64,000 nt of DNA from Branchiostoma floridae (taxonomy: Eukaryota; Chordata; Leptocardii; Amphioxiformes; Branchiostomatidae), in contig NC_049991.1 in NCBI RefSeq assembly GCF_000003815.2, positions 16,972,776-17,036,775 of the forward strand. Direction: 5' to 3'. The translations under genes were made by a program, and so were the position numbers. The notes below the pieces were generated by a model that had not been told where the DNA came from, did not search any database, and saw only the letters and a list, made by a program, of their open reading frames with translations. Numbering within the stretch: the stretch's first letter is position 1; every line of letters starts with the position of its first letter. This document shows positions 39,401-51,664 of the stretch, one piece after another.

Positions 39401-41500
39401 CAGGTACGTTTTGCATTTGGCAGTTTGAAAATAATCACAAGCTTTCAGTTGCAAATGAAAGAACTGGATTGCGAAAATCACAGCCCATCCACCATCAGTC
39501 AGTTGTTGTAAACAATTTGAAATAAAAATTACGCACAGGATCGAGTTTGATTATCTTGTTTTGACAGCCTACCTTGACAATATCACAGTCAGTGGTTTGG
39601 AAAAATGTTAATGGAGGAGTTCAAGCTCCAGCAAACAGCATTGATTCATGGTCTTTTATGTTGATATTTTTATGTTTGCTGGGATTTTGCACATAGCTTG
39701 TGGACAGCCTGAAGGATAATGCTCAAGGCAAGCCAGGCGTCTGTTATGTGAGTTGTTTGTTAGAGGATTTCTGCAGTGTCAGTGCAGGATCTCTTGTATC
39801 AAAGATTTTGTTTGATCATGATTTTTACTCTGAAGACAGGCTTGCTGTTTTATGTTGCCCAAGACTCTAGTTTCAAAGCAATAGGGATGAAAGCAGTTAA
39901 TTTTTCATGTATCATCGTGTTGGATGGGAATGAATGGTTGGTGTGTAATGCTGGTAAGCAGTAAGAATCAGGATCTGACTGGTAATCTCAGAATACACTC
40001 AGCAGGCTTTAGATGTTTTTTTTCAGTTCCACTCTTGTATGGGAGCACGTGTTGTTGATTCTTGTTATGAAATCTACCATTGTAACCAGATGAAATACAT
40101 TCTAATTGCTTCATTTTATTTTCATTTTTATTTTGTTTCGTTTTTATTTTCATCAGTTTATACATAAGAAATACATTTTCATAATTTCATTTCATTTTTT
40201 TTCACCAGTTGTATGTCATAAAGTTCAGATTTTGGGGAGAGATGTACATGTAACATGTACATTTCTGTCTCAGGATGGACAAAGGGATGCCAGGGTCCTG
40301 GAGACTTCCCTGACTTTACAATGTCAACATTGGCAGGTCTTAATCTGTTGTTTTCATCTATCAAATGTTAAGTTGGTATCATTTTGACTCATACCTTAGA
40401 TGATATCTATCATATATAAGTCATGAAATAAGGGAAATTTAGACTTAAACTAAAAAACCTTCAAATTACCCTCAGTTTGCTAGGTCTCCATCCCCTGCCA
40501 CGCCAGAGTCCTACCTGTCAGGGTGCCATATTTAAATCGTCAGTCTTTAACTGATAGTGATCATTTTTATTCCTCCCTGTTTTCCCCAGGTCACTACGAG
40601 CCTCGGCAGGACCCATGAAACGCGGGATTGTGAAGAACTTCTGTCGACAGAAAGGTCACGGCTTCATCAAACCACATGATGGTTCAGACGACATCTTTGT
40701 GCACATCTCAGAGTGAGCAGTCTTTAAATTTGATTGGTCCTCCACTATGCCTTTGACATATAAAAATCTAGGCAGGACAGGACAGCATATATAGTTTACT
40801 TACTAGTGAAATAAAGAATCCCTTATATACAGCCAGTATATATGTCCTTCCTTTATTGTTAGAATAGCAAAATTATTAGAGTTAATAACATGAATGATTT
40901 TATCGTTTCTCCACATTTTTATCGGCAAGTATTTGTGCATGGTACAGTTTAAAATAAGGTCTGCATGCTCTTTAACGTAAGGCGCAGGCAGCCTATTTTT
41001 AATCCCCATAATTCGTAGGGAAAACCATTTTAACTACTTAATTTGTAGCAAGGCGACCAAATTAAGCGTAATTGCCTTCCTTGATGTAGCGTAATACGTA
41101 GGGGGCTCTTTTGAATTCAGTGTAAATCGTTGTCGCGACCCCCAATGTACAGACCCTCTTAAAACAGAGTGACGTAAATCTATATTCGTATTTCTTTCTA
41201 TAATCATACTCTTGCAGGATGTGAACCTTTCCTCAATCAAGTCTCATTGTTATTGTTATAACTAGATTTGAATGTTTATCTACTTAAATGTTATGACCTG
41301 ATTGAGTGCTGTTTGTCCACAGTATTGACGGAGAGTACGTCCTGAAAGACGGAGACGAGGTCACCTATAAGGAGTGCCCCATCCCTCCCAAGAACCTGAA
41401 GGTACAGGCCATCGAGGTCACCATCGCCAACCTGGCGCCGGGAACAACCCACGAGAGGTGGGAGGACTACAACCCTCGCGACCACATACATGACCCCTGA
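36410..41500 (+). CDS. CARHSP1: Cold-shock-domain RNA-binding protein, CARHSP1/CSDC2 family
   Basis: Coding exons 36410-36579, 40590-40712 and 41323-41500, both junctions phase 2, giving 156 aa against about 147-153 in vertebrates. The N-terminus is Ser/Pro-rich ([20 protein letters not shown]), a likely phosphorylation region. [14 protein letters not shown] is the conserved linker seen in both vertebrate paralogues. The cold-shock domain follows, with the RNP1-like [11 protein letters not shown] and RNP2-like DIFVHIS motifs, then [15 protein letters not shown] and the tail [11 protein letters not shown]. The family binds single-stranded RNA and stabilises or regulates mRNAs in the cytoplasm. 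The ATG has a strong context (GCCATGGCG). The frame stays open upstream in the same exon (back to the 36374 acceptor), so a longer isoform is possible. The first donor region is locally repeated. A GLE1 gene separates it from PMM. Confidence 0.95.
36571..37057. repeat. Four partial copies of the CARHSP1 exon 1 donor region
   Basis: The exon-intron junction AGATCAACGTAAGTCTCAT and the following TGTTTTATTCTCCAACTA stretch recur at about 36851, 36930 and 37013 with changes (AGATCAATGTAGTAAGCCTC, AGATGAACATAAGTCTCATG). One TACTGTAAATGCA MITE splits the first and second copies. Confidence 0.8.
36627..36833. mobile_element. TACTGTAAATGCA MITE family, copy 2
   Basis: Same ends as the copy at 10492-10703 (TACTGTAAATGCATTTAA left, CAGCATTTACAGTA right) with a more mutated interior. 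Sits in CARHSP1 intron 1, 47 bases after the donor. Confidence 0.8.
37058..38970. other. CARHSP1 intron 1, no gene seen
   Basis: Short open frames only. A short motif CAGCACCAGGGACAGG occurs twice (near 37957 and 38097). Confidence 0.45.
38970..39440. repeat. Three tandem copies of a unit of about 165 bases
   Basis: Each copy carries TTTTGACATCCCC-like sequence, AACAAGGAAATGGTCCC, AGCATGATTTTCTACCTGTT, CACTTGGCAGTTTGAAAA and ATTACAATTAGAGAAGAT. The copies are highly similar, which points to a fairly recent array in CARHSP1 intron 1. Confidence 0.88.
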
Positions 41501-43810
41501 ACTCTGACCTGTACCCGGGCAGTAGAGGTTAAATGCTGAAGTTCAAAGTTCATGGTTGAAGATCAGATAAACATGATCAGTTGAAGATGAATAACAAACT
41601 TGAATCAACAAACTTAATTCATTTCTAGTGTAGTATGATTTCATCCTTTGCAAACATTGAATGTTTTTGTCAGAACCAGATTTTGCTGTGTTTGACTTTG
41701 AGACAAAATGTTTCACTGACAGACAAAAAAAACATTGTACTGTTAAGTAGAAGATGAAAAATAATGATCATATAGAATCTAGTGATACCAATGCCATCTA
41801 TGAGGACAAGATACCATCGCATCTGAGTATCTCAGAGTGAGTACTTAAAGACAAGAAAGGCAGCCATAACTTCTTTATAGTTTGAAACTTAAAAGTAGTA
41901 ACATGTATTAAGATTGTACAACCAATAGTTATCAGTTATTGTAAGGGCCTTTTTTTTTTTACAATGTACTCAACAATGTCGTAAAAAAACAATGCTTATC
42001 AGACTAAGGTTTGTAAGGTTCGTGTTATCAGTTCAATGTTTTGAATGACTGAAAAGGATTAAGAAATTAAAGTAATTGATGACTTTAGCTTTAATTTTTT
42101 TCAAATAGAATTTTTGTAACCTCATTGCACATATAAAGGTGTTTGGGGGCTTAGGTAGGGAAGATTAATTGTGGTACATATCTGTTCTAAGGTTGCACAC
42201 TGATATACATATATAGGATAGCTGTCTTACACTTTCTTTATGAGTGGGACTGGAAATTGTTAGAAAAAAAAATGTTGTGGAATTTTGCAGTGTCTATCAT
42301 TTAGTGACCTTATTAATTGATAAGTATGTAGAATGTTGAGGCATGCAGTCAACGGCATTAGGTGATTGAAATAGTTGTAATTTTAGTTTTCTAGAAGTAA
42401 AGCATTCCTGACCATTCCTTACCTTTATCCCCAAAGACTGTTAAACTTTCCATTTGCTTAGGTAGAAGTTATTGCATCAAGTTATGATTGGTAATAATGA
42501 AGTATTGGTAACAGGTTTAGGCAGCAAGGAGAAGGTAGATAAAGGAAAAGTGGTCAAAGGAATGATGGTACAGATTTTCAGAAATTTTGAATGTTGAAAA
42601 TGTTTTTGCATTCCTTATTAAATGATTAATGATATTTAATTAAGAACACGAGATACTATCCAATCCTTGTTCATTAAAACAAATTCCATTTTTTGTAGAG
42701 AATTTTTTTCTCCTGAGATAACAAACATTTCTGTGTTCCTTCCTATGACCAAGTTTCCATGCCTTGTTGATAAAAACAAATTCCATTTGTAGGTAATGAT
42801 TAGTATAAATATCAATGTTCATTTTTCAATGTTTCACCTACTAACTGAAGATGGTGTTTGAACTATACTGAATGATATTCATTCTGGTAAAAAGTTATTA
42901 GAAAAAAAGAACTACTAGTATCTTGCGGTGAACTATGGAGAAAGCAGGCTAATATGAATCAGACAAATTTCTTTGACACTAATTGCTGGGCCACAAACTT
43001 AGCAGCTTCCCCCTCCCCCCAACACACAAACAAAATTTGATCAAAGTGCACAATAAAAAATGCAATCAAAGTATGTCCCCAAGTATAAAGTGTTTGAGTT
43101 GTTAGACTTTTTATTACTTGACCATAACAGTTAAATTAGTAGTTTAACCCCGTAAGACCATATGTACTCTCACTACATCACTCACGTCAGTGTTGGAACA
43201 ACAGTTTAACCACATGCATTATTACTTGTGCATTTTGAGCAAGGAGTTTACCTTGATTTGGAAGAGCTATACTATCGAGAACCACTTTTCAGAGACTGTG
43301 ATGATGCATTGATACAAAATGTGATGATTACCTGATGTTTTGTCCTGAATATTCTTTAGAACTTATTTAGAAAAAATTATTGATGTAGAGGGACATCTGA
43401 AGTAGCTCTAATTCCATGTTAGGGTCTTGTTGATCTTTGCTGTATGCAGGTGTGTATATATGCTTTGTTAATTCCTTTAGATCATAAGGATTATAATAAT
43501 TGAGTATGAGTTCTGTGTTAAGGTTTGCTGGGAAATAAGATGTTCAGTCTAGTTTTGATCCTTTGGAGTAGTTGAGTTGTAGATCATAGGTCCAAAGTAG
43601 GAGGCTTTACTGATGATAATACAAGTCACAAGTTAGCTAAAAGTTATTGCTATAGGTTGTTATGATTACTGCTGTAATGCACCATAATTTGCCAGAAGAA
43701 TTGATAAATGAAATCCCTGAACTTGCACACTAGTAAAAGATTGCTAAAACTTCAGACCACTGTTTTTTTCATTTTTTTTTAAAATATGAATATAAAAGTG
43801 GCAGCAATAT
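41501..43810. other. CARHSP1 3' region, no gene seen
   Basis: AT-rich sequence after the CARHSP1 stop, probably long 3' UTR followed by spacer. No protein-like open frame. Confidence 0.45.
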
Positions 43811-44420
43811 ATACCGTATATTCTCGAATAAAGTACGCACCCCAATTAAAGTACGCACCCCTGATTTTGGACAAGTCTTAGACAGATCTTTGGGACTGAA
43901 AGGTAAAATGGAAAACCTCAAATAAAGTACGCACCCCTTCTCCACCAATTTTGAACAGACCTTTAACTAAATAAATTCGAATTTATGATGTTTTCCCCAG
44001 GTTATTTTGCATGAAATAACCTGCATTTACACTGTCATTGTCTCTATGAACTTGTGAATTGCCTACTGCAAATTATAAAAATCACTGAGAACTGGTAGAA
44101 GAAATCAGGAAAAACCAGTTGTACAAGTCAAAGTCACTAACTCAAAAGGATTGTATGCAAATGCCAATCTTATGTAAATCATGTTTAGACAATTTCTTTG
44201 TTTCATGTTTAGACAACTACAAGACAACAACAATGTGCATGTTTTGAAACATTACAAGAAGTGTAGCTCCACCTTGCTTTATTTTAGGCTTTTTTTTACC
44301 ATTTCTCTGTGCAGTCACCTCAAATAAAGTACGCACCCCAACTTTGGCAACAACTTGTAGCACCTTTTCAATTTTGAAAAGTTAAAAAAGTGCGTACTTT
44401 ATTCGAGAATATACGGTATA
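43811..44420. mobile_element. MITE with AAAGTACGCACCCC subterminal repeats
   Basis: ATACCGTATATTCTCGAATA (left) continues to AAGTACGCAC; the right end is its exact complement through ATACGGTAT, giving more than 30 perfect bases. AAATAAAGTACGCACCCC-type motifs recur at 43849, 43921 and about 44320. Flanked by TA-rich sequence, so a TA target site is possible. Confidence 0.88.
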
Positions 44421-44873
44421 TAACGTTAAGTATATACCGGCCAGATAGATACAATGTAGATACAGACAAGCGAATGATATACGATAGTATACCGCCAGAG
44501 GGCGCTAGTGACAGGCATGTTGAAAAGACGAATACATTTTAGAATGGGTAATGCCAGCGACTGCGTTTTCTTCATAAACAAACTCGAATAGGGATTAAAA
44601 AGATATAACAGGGAAATAAGATACTTAACCTACTAATGAGGTTTTGTTGTATCGTATATATGTAGCGTTCAGCGGCATTGTTTTGAACAGACAAGTGTTA
44701 CTAGTATTTTATATACTCCCCATAAGTAAATGTAATCTTCCATTGACCTCTAAACCCCAACATGCCCGCCATTTTGCAACATTAGGGCTAAGTTTCGCTC
44801 CAAAACCGGTCGTCTACATCCGTAAAAAAGAACTTCTGTTCTCATCTGGACGTTTCTACGTGTAACCAATAAT

Positions 44874-47800
44874 ATGGACGAAAAGATGTCCGTTTTAGAA
44901 GAGCTCGGAAGGACTAGCAAAGGTCGATTGCGGTACTCGAAAGACGTGGAGATCGGCACCAAGTCGGGAGACGCGGCCGGTTGGCTCGGTAGACTGGTGG
45001 TCAGGATCAACGATGTGGATCAGGTGCTGTCTGCGCTGGAAGCGGAGCTACAAAACGAGCAGAACGGAGAATCGCCGAGATCTAAGACCCAAGAAGGATT
45101 GTCTCCTCCTAACAAACCATCACAGAGGGGCACTCAACACAAAGAAACCATCCATGCTCGTCCGCAAGCATCCCAGGACTTGAGCCCTAAAATCATACCA
45201 CCGGCAAAAGGACCTACAGGTTCGTCGGAAAATGGCGGAGACATCGTCAGGGCACAGCTCCAGAAAAGCGTCTCCGTGTACGAGCAAGAACGTCAGGAAA
45301 CAGTCAAGGAAACAGTCGTCAAACAGAAGATACAGATGGAGCAGCAGATAGCAGGTAACGGCATTTTTCTCATCTGATCTCATCTGAATCAAACTAATTT
45401 TTAGGGTAACACTAACAAATAATTTATGGTCTCTTACCAAGGAGCTTTCACAACTTGCTCTTACAGTCACAGACTCACAGTTGAACTTTGATTAACGCAA
45501 CTAGTAGTCTGCCATTATTCTCCAAGAAAAGAATGGAAGGAATAGAAGATATTAACAATCAACCTCTGCTTGGAGAGTGTTGATTTGTGAATTCTTAGAT
45601 CCATGTACAAGTAAAGGGCTAAGAGTAGTGAGACCTGTCTGTATGTAAGTATATTTTATTCATATACATATCTTTGTCTTTGCACATCTGTATGCTACAA
45701 ATGTACATGTATCTCATTTATGTCATTCAATTGTGCTTTGTATGTCCAATGTTATTTTATTTGCATACTAACTCCACTATGTCATCCACTTCTTGTAGGT
45801 CTGTGGCAGCAGGCACAGCAGCAGCTGTCCATCCTGCAGGACCAGCACAGACTGAACAGCAGGAGACAGCAGGACAAGGTCAACAACCTCCTGCTGCACC
45901 GGGGAGAGAAGAGTCAGCAGAGAATCCAGCAGTTGGAGGAGGACCATCGCCAGAGAGCCAGGCATCTAGACGCGCAGTTACAGGTTTGTCTTGGTTTGAT
46001 AGTTTTGATTTTATGTTTCTGCTTATGTTTTCATATCTGTTTTGTTACCTAATTTGTTTAGTAGTTATTGATTATGTATCCTCCGTTCACTTATGTTCAT
46101 TTAAACTATATGTTGGTGCATGTCTTGGGCTAGGCATTTTTAAAATGCATGACACCTTGATAAAATATTCATTCATTTATTCATTCATACAGGAGGCCAT
46201 TGTACGGCAAACCCAGCAGCAGCGCAGAAAGCAGGCTTACGCACTAGAGAAGTTAAGACAGTTGATTAAGCAGCAAGAAGAATCGAACGAGGCAGCCCAG
46301 GCCATGACGACACTCCTGTCTGACTTTGGACAGAAGGACGCCCTGCCAGCAGATGTGCTGAGCGATGCTCACAGAGCGATGATGTTGACATCCAACCTGA
46401 CAAGGCAAGTGTCTGCAGCCAGCCAGGCTGGCGGTACGACTGACCAAGTTCTCCAGCTGGCTCAAACCACTCTCGCTGAGGTCAAGGCCATAAAAACGAA
46501 GGTGGTACAGGCGGTAGAGAAGGCCCGAGAGGAGGCCAGGAAGGCTGATGAGGAAAGAGCCCGGCAGGCACAGGAGCAGGCCAGGGTGCAGGCTGCAGAG
46601 CAGGAGAAACAAGCAGCTCTGAAACAGGCGGAGAAGGCAACCGCGGAGAAAGCAGCTGCAAAAACCTCCTCCACCAAACCAGCAGTCCCTGCCGACTCCA
46701 AGGAAGCGTTCCTATCCACTTACACACAGAATATCAAAAGGTACAGGGATCTCCAAACTAACTTAGACACTTGTGTCCAGTCCTGCCTCCCCCTAGCCAA
46801 ACCTACAGACTCGCAGCTGAAGAAGTACGCGTTCGATCTACAGAAGGCCGTGAACACTCCACTGAACGCCATCTCCTCTCACTCAGCCAGCCATGTGACA
46901 GACAAGCTGGAGAGGCTGTGCAGGCTGCTGCAGGGACAACAGGTGGAGGTCAGCGACAAGCGAGTTTCCGCCACCAGCCACCCCATGGCGACCCTCTACT
47001 GCAAGGAACTGCTGGCCAGGAAGTTCATGAAGCAGGGCATCGAGCAGATCGCGTCAAACCACGAGTCGGCCTTCCCCATCGCCGCGGTCGCTGTCGGCGT
47101 GTGGATGGAGTTCCCTGACGTAGGCGAGCTGCTGATGGCTCACTTCCACCGGGCCTGTCCCTACATCGTGCCGTTCTACCCCCCGAGGTTGGACGGTCAG
47201 TCGGACGAGGACTTCTACAAGTCCAAGGGGTACGCCTACAAGGAGGGGACAGTAGAAAAGCAGGACAAGTTTCTCAAGCGCATGTCGGGTATCATGCGGC
47301 TGTACGCCGCCATCGTGCAGACGGATACAGGGTCCAAGAAGCACCCCCACGGCGTGGCGCACGGCTGGTGCTGGCTGTCCAGCGTCATCAACCTGGACCC
47401 TGAGATGGACGTGACGGCCACTCTGCTGTACGACTTCCTACAGGTACAAGGAACTCTCAGGAGTCTTAAAACGCTAAAATTCAGGACTAAAATACACAAG
47501 AATTCTGCAATTCCCTATTTGAAGTATGCCTACTTAAAAAAAAGAAGTTAAAGCAAATAATCATGGTGGGAATGGACCATTTTTTTAAATTACAAATGTA
47601 AGTGCTATTTTAAACGAGTCGTGGATTCTACGTAAAGTTTGTCTTAAAGTTAACATATAAGCCAAGTCTAGCTGTACATTACACAAAAAATTTAAGTCAT
47701 AGTTATTGTCATAATATTGATGTTTTTAATGTATGCTCTGTAATTTGTATTTTTTTTCCATTCTTATCTTACCAATAAGATATTGTGCAGTGTACACAAT

Positions 47801-48080
47801 TCAGCTTTTAGCTGTGATGAACGATGTGTCATTAAACCATTCCTTCATCCATTCCTTCCTCCAGGTGGCTGGCCATGCCCTGATGAAGACCTACGGGAAA
47901 CAGTTCCACAAACTGCTGCACATCCTGTGTCGGGACTACTTCACACAGATTCAGGCGGTGACAGGCGCCGGCCAGGGCGGGCCCGTGTCACGGCTGAAGG
48001 GGCTGTTAGAGGAGTGCATCAAGACACAGAGAATCGCTACACCTAAAGGGATGCTGACGTCTGTCTTCTGGACATCATAG
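44874..48080 (+). CDS. GLE1: mRNA export factor GLE1 (nucleoporin GLE1)
   Basis: Exons 44874-45354, 45799-45983, 46193-47443 and 47865-48080 join at phases 1, 0, 0 to 710 aa, near the human 698. GLE1 sits at the cytoplasmic face of the nuclear pore and, with inositol hexakisphosphate, activates the DEAD-box ATPase DBP5/DDX19 to release mRNPs. The N-terminal part is charged. Exon 2 and early exon 3 form a long Gln/Arg/Glu coiled coil. The C-terminal HEAT-like domain shows LARKFMKQGIEQIAS, FPIAAVAVGVW, CPYIVPFYPP, GVAHGWCWLSSVINLDPEMD, VTATLLYDFLQVAGHALMKT and the end PKGMLTSVFWTS. Exon 2 is read as LWQQAQQQLSILQDQHRLNS; a longer open frame over the same bases is a different, wrong frame. The last-exon tail is duplicated downstream. 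Confidence 0.97.
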
Positions 48081-48555
48081 TGCCTTTAGGAAGCCACTAT
48101 AGTTCTTTAGTATAGGTAGAACTTGTCTTAGCCACCCAACTGTCATTGTTAAAGGGGCTGTTAGAGGAGTGTATCAAGACACAGAGAATCGCCACACCCA
48201 AAGGGATGCTAACCTCTGTATTCTGGACATCATACTGCTACATGCATAAGGGAAGCTAATTTGGTTTAGTACAGTTCAAGGGGCTGTTTGAAGAGTGTGT
48301 CAAGACACAGAGAATCGCCACGCCTAAAGGGATGCTAACCTCTGTCTTCTGGACATCTTAGTGCCTTTAGCGAAGGCACTATAGATCTTTAGTATAGATA
48401 GAACTTGTCTCAACCACCTGACTGTAAGTGTAACAGTTCAAGGGACTGTTACTGGTGTTAGAAGAGTGTATCGAGACACAGAGAATCGTCACGCCTAAAG
48501 GGATGCATGACCTCTGTCTTCTGGACATCATAATGCCTTTGGGGAAGCCATTATG
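47997..48555 (+). repeat. Tandem copies of the GLE1 last-exon tail
   Basis: The true tail (47997-48080, KGLLEECIKTQRIATPKGML to the stop) is followed by three further copies starting near 48151, 48278 and 48440. Copy 2 reads KGLLEECIKTQRIATPKGML and copy 3 KGLFEECVKTQRIATPKGML, still in frame within the unit; copy 4 has an insertion and frame damage. The 3' sequence GTGCCTTTAG...AGTATAGATAGAACTTGTCT is repeated too, so the unit is roughly 130-160 bases. Confidence 0.92.
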
Positions 48556-50560
48556 GTAAATACCCTGTAAGTACTAGTACATGTAACCTAGTCCGTATAA
48601 TTCATGCCCGGCAGTTTAAGTATTGTACATGTATCACTGATCATGAGTTACTTCTTAACAACTCCAACAGAAGTTGTAATAGATAAATGTTTAATTGAAG
48701 TCAGGTCCGGAGAGATAGCAATGAGTTGGGGCACAAAAGTATGTGTTTAAGATAGACAACATGTTGATTTGCATGTGTTACTATTGTCTTGTGGAAAATT
48801 GCCATCCATATTATGAAAATTTACAATAATTTCTGACTTGCTGTTTCTGTGCTTAAAGCATTCTGATTAACAAAACATGAACACATTAGTCTATAGTACT
48901 GCTGTTGTATACTACATAGCAGATCATGGCAAACATACAATGAAATTGGAGAAGGAGCAATGCAATCTTCGTCTTGTGCAGCAGTAAACAATTAAATGGA
49001 AAATTTTCTAACATCTGCTCTTTGCATCCATTTGTATGAAGGTATTCCCCGCCAAAATAAATTTACAGTACAAAATTATGACGATTTGATGTCTTTTGTC
49101 AGCTCAATGTCAAGGTCTTTCATTGTCTTTTATCATATTTTTGGGTCAGTATGCGATGTAACATGATTGTTTTTATGCAGATCCCCAAAATATGCCATAA
49201 AGGCATAATTATGCTATTACATGTACGAGACGATTGAGGTGAGAGAGGATGGGAAATGGTTTGGGTTTTCAGAATTTTATGCCGAAATATAGGATGGGCC
49301 ATAATGCAATTAGTTTGAAATCCACTGTAGAATATATTTTGCCTGCAAAACTGGTGTGTTATGATACGTTTAAGAAGGTAAGATAGCGATATTTGAGTTC
49401 CCATTCACACTGCAGTTCTCAACATGCTTCACAGTCATACTAGAGAAAAGGATGAAACATTAGAGTCCTTTGACTTATTACATACACCATTTATTACATA
49501 ACATTATCTAATTTATTCTAAAAATATGTTCTTGAAGTCAGGATGAATTACTGTGTCCAATTGCACTTACAAAATGCACTGAAGCTTAAGGCATATTTTA
49601 GTATGTCACAAACAACTCCATTTGAATTAGAAAAAAATAAATCTTAAAAAGACTGAAATTATTATCAAAAAATATTATTGGTCCATTCAACTCAGTCACA
49701 ACCTTGAACTTGCTTCTGAACAGTTGCTGACACTGCATCAAAAACACATTTCCATCTACTTTGAATTAACAAGGCACCAACATTTAGGTAAACAAACAAA
49801 ATATTTAATTAAAATGATACCAGCAAAACTACGAAAATGTAGCAATATTTTGTCATTGACGACTGGATGCTTACAACAAAGGAAGTTTTCAGAATCCTTT
49901 TCATAATTATATAAGCATACTGCATGGTGACTTGTCCAAGTACTGTAGTCATCTTACTTACATATACTGCCTTGTTACTTGATAGCTGCATTAAACAGTT
50001 GTATGACTGTGTACAAGTATAATATGATCATATACTGTGTATATGATAGTGACCAGCACTTATCCTCATTTGGTGTTTTGCATTGCCTACACAGTATTGA
50101 GGTATTTAAATCAACTTCTTTATCTTACCTCTTATGATTTAAACAATTTGGAGTTTGCAGAGTAATCTCAATATATCAATATTTTTATGATGCACAAAAA
50201 TACAAAATAAAATTGCCAAGAGATTAATAACACATCATAATCAGTGGTAGTTTCATCGGAAGCATACATTATTCAATTTATGATGCTTTGTTAAAAACCC
50301 AACTTGCCTGCAATAATATATTGTAGACTGCAGACAGACACATTCAACAAATCATTGCAGTTACACACTTTTAGAAGTTCTAAAAGTCAATCAACATTAC
50401 AGAGAGAATTTGTCTTAAATGTAACAGTGGTGTTTAAGTACTGCCTATCATCCTTGCCCAAGGGCTCTAGTGCTTTTGTGGTGACAGCGATAGCGGTCAT
50501 GACTTGTGATTGTTCTACTCGCCCCTCTGGTTGTTTCATAAAGCTAGTTTTGTCTGAGTG
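48556..50560. other. GLE1-PMM spacer, no gene seen
   Basis: AT-rich with short open frames only. An AATAAA at 49056-49061 could end a long GLE1 transcript. Confidence 0.45.
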
Positions 50561-50690
50561 CAGGGCTGTCTTCAGGACCCGTCCCTCCATCCCTGGATGG
50601 AAATTTGCTTTCTGGGATGGAAAAAAGTTACATCCATCCTAAGATTCTGAACTTTATGATATGAAATTGATGATGAAGTACTTTTGCAAG
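50561..50690 (+). repeat. Interspersed repeat, copy 2
   Basis: Matches 5577-5728 in reverse orientation (see that entry). Reads FRTRPSIPGWKFAFWDGKKL in one frame, a decayed or chance peptide. Confidence 0.55.
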
Positions 50691-51242
50691 CTTGAAATAA
50701 CAACAAAAACTAAAACCATGAACTCCCAAACAATGACTTGGACAGAAAACAATTTAAAGTTGGAGACAGCCCAGTCTCAGTATTAAAAGAACTTCCTCAC
50801 AATCAACATTTACTTTGAATAATACCAATATTCAGATATAGAATCTGCATATGCATTCCCCAGATTGCTCTTTTTGATCTAACCCAACACTGTACAGTCA
50901 GGTAACCCTTGGTTCTCATACTAACTGCTATCTTCACCAGTATAATCTGGCACATTGAGGCACTGCTTGAAGACTTCACAACACTGACTTTTTGCAACAC
51001 TTTTTGTCTGCTACACGGTAAAAGCCATATTGATCTTTTTCATTTTTTTCTGTTGTTTCCACAGGTTCAAACGTACAATTCTCTCCACTTTCCAATACAG
51101 ACCTGGCACATTGAGGCATTAGTTGAAGCAGCTTTAACAATATTGACATCTTGCAATATGTTAGAATAAGTGATTTAATGTAAAGGCCACCGCAATTCAA
51201 TTTCTTTGTTCTCCGATTAAAAAAAGATGCTAGATCAGAAAT

Positions 51243-51329
51243 AGCCTTGTTGAGCTTTTAGGTACACTTCGGCTTCCACTTGTTGGCGGAAGTGGACCTT
51301 TGGGGAGCAACTAAAAGCTCAACAAGGTT
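51243..51329. repeat. Fold-back repeat
   Basis: AGCCTTGTTGAGCTTTTAG and CTAAAAGCTCAACAAGGTT are inverted, with a second inner hairpin around TTCCACTTGTTGGCGGAAGT. Confidence 0.75.
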
Positions 51330-51664
51330 GGACTCTAGGCTAGATCAGTAAAACAACATGAAAACAGACTATGAGAGAACGTCTACCAGACACCATAAGT
51401 TACTGTTGTTGTTGTACTCTATGGCTGGCTAACTTCTGGGACAAATTGTCATAAATTTGATTACGTACTCGACCAAGACAAGCAAGTCTATACCATGGTT
51501 CACACCTTATCTACACCTTGGTTTCAGAGAGTGAATGGAGTCAGATGTTAGATTTCCTCTGAACCCTATGTTCTCATGATGTCTTCTTGATAATATTTAA
51601 AATCAAAATGTCAGAGAACCAAGGAATTACTTTGCCGTGGCCCAACCAGGACCATCCCCGTTGT

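Noticed and set aside
40255-40340. Third copy of the repeat at 5577 and 50561
   Set aside because: Only a GGTCCTGGAGAC match is shared; too short to support.
45674-47551. 625-codon open frame as the GLE1 coding sequence
   Set aside because: Its first part crosses intron sequence and reads exon 2 in the wrong frame (SVAAGTAAAVHPAGPAQ). The spliced frame gives LWQQAQQQLSILQ and joins exons 1 and 3 in phase. It also runs past the exon 3 donor.
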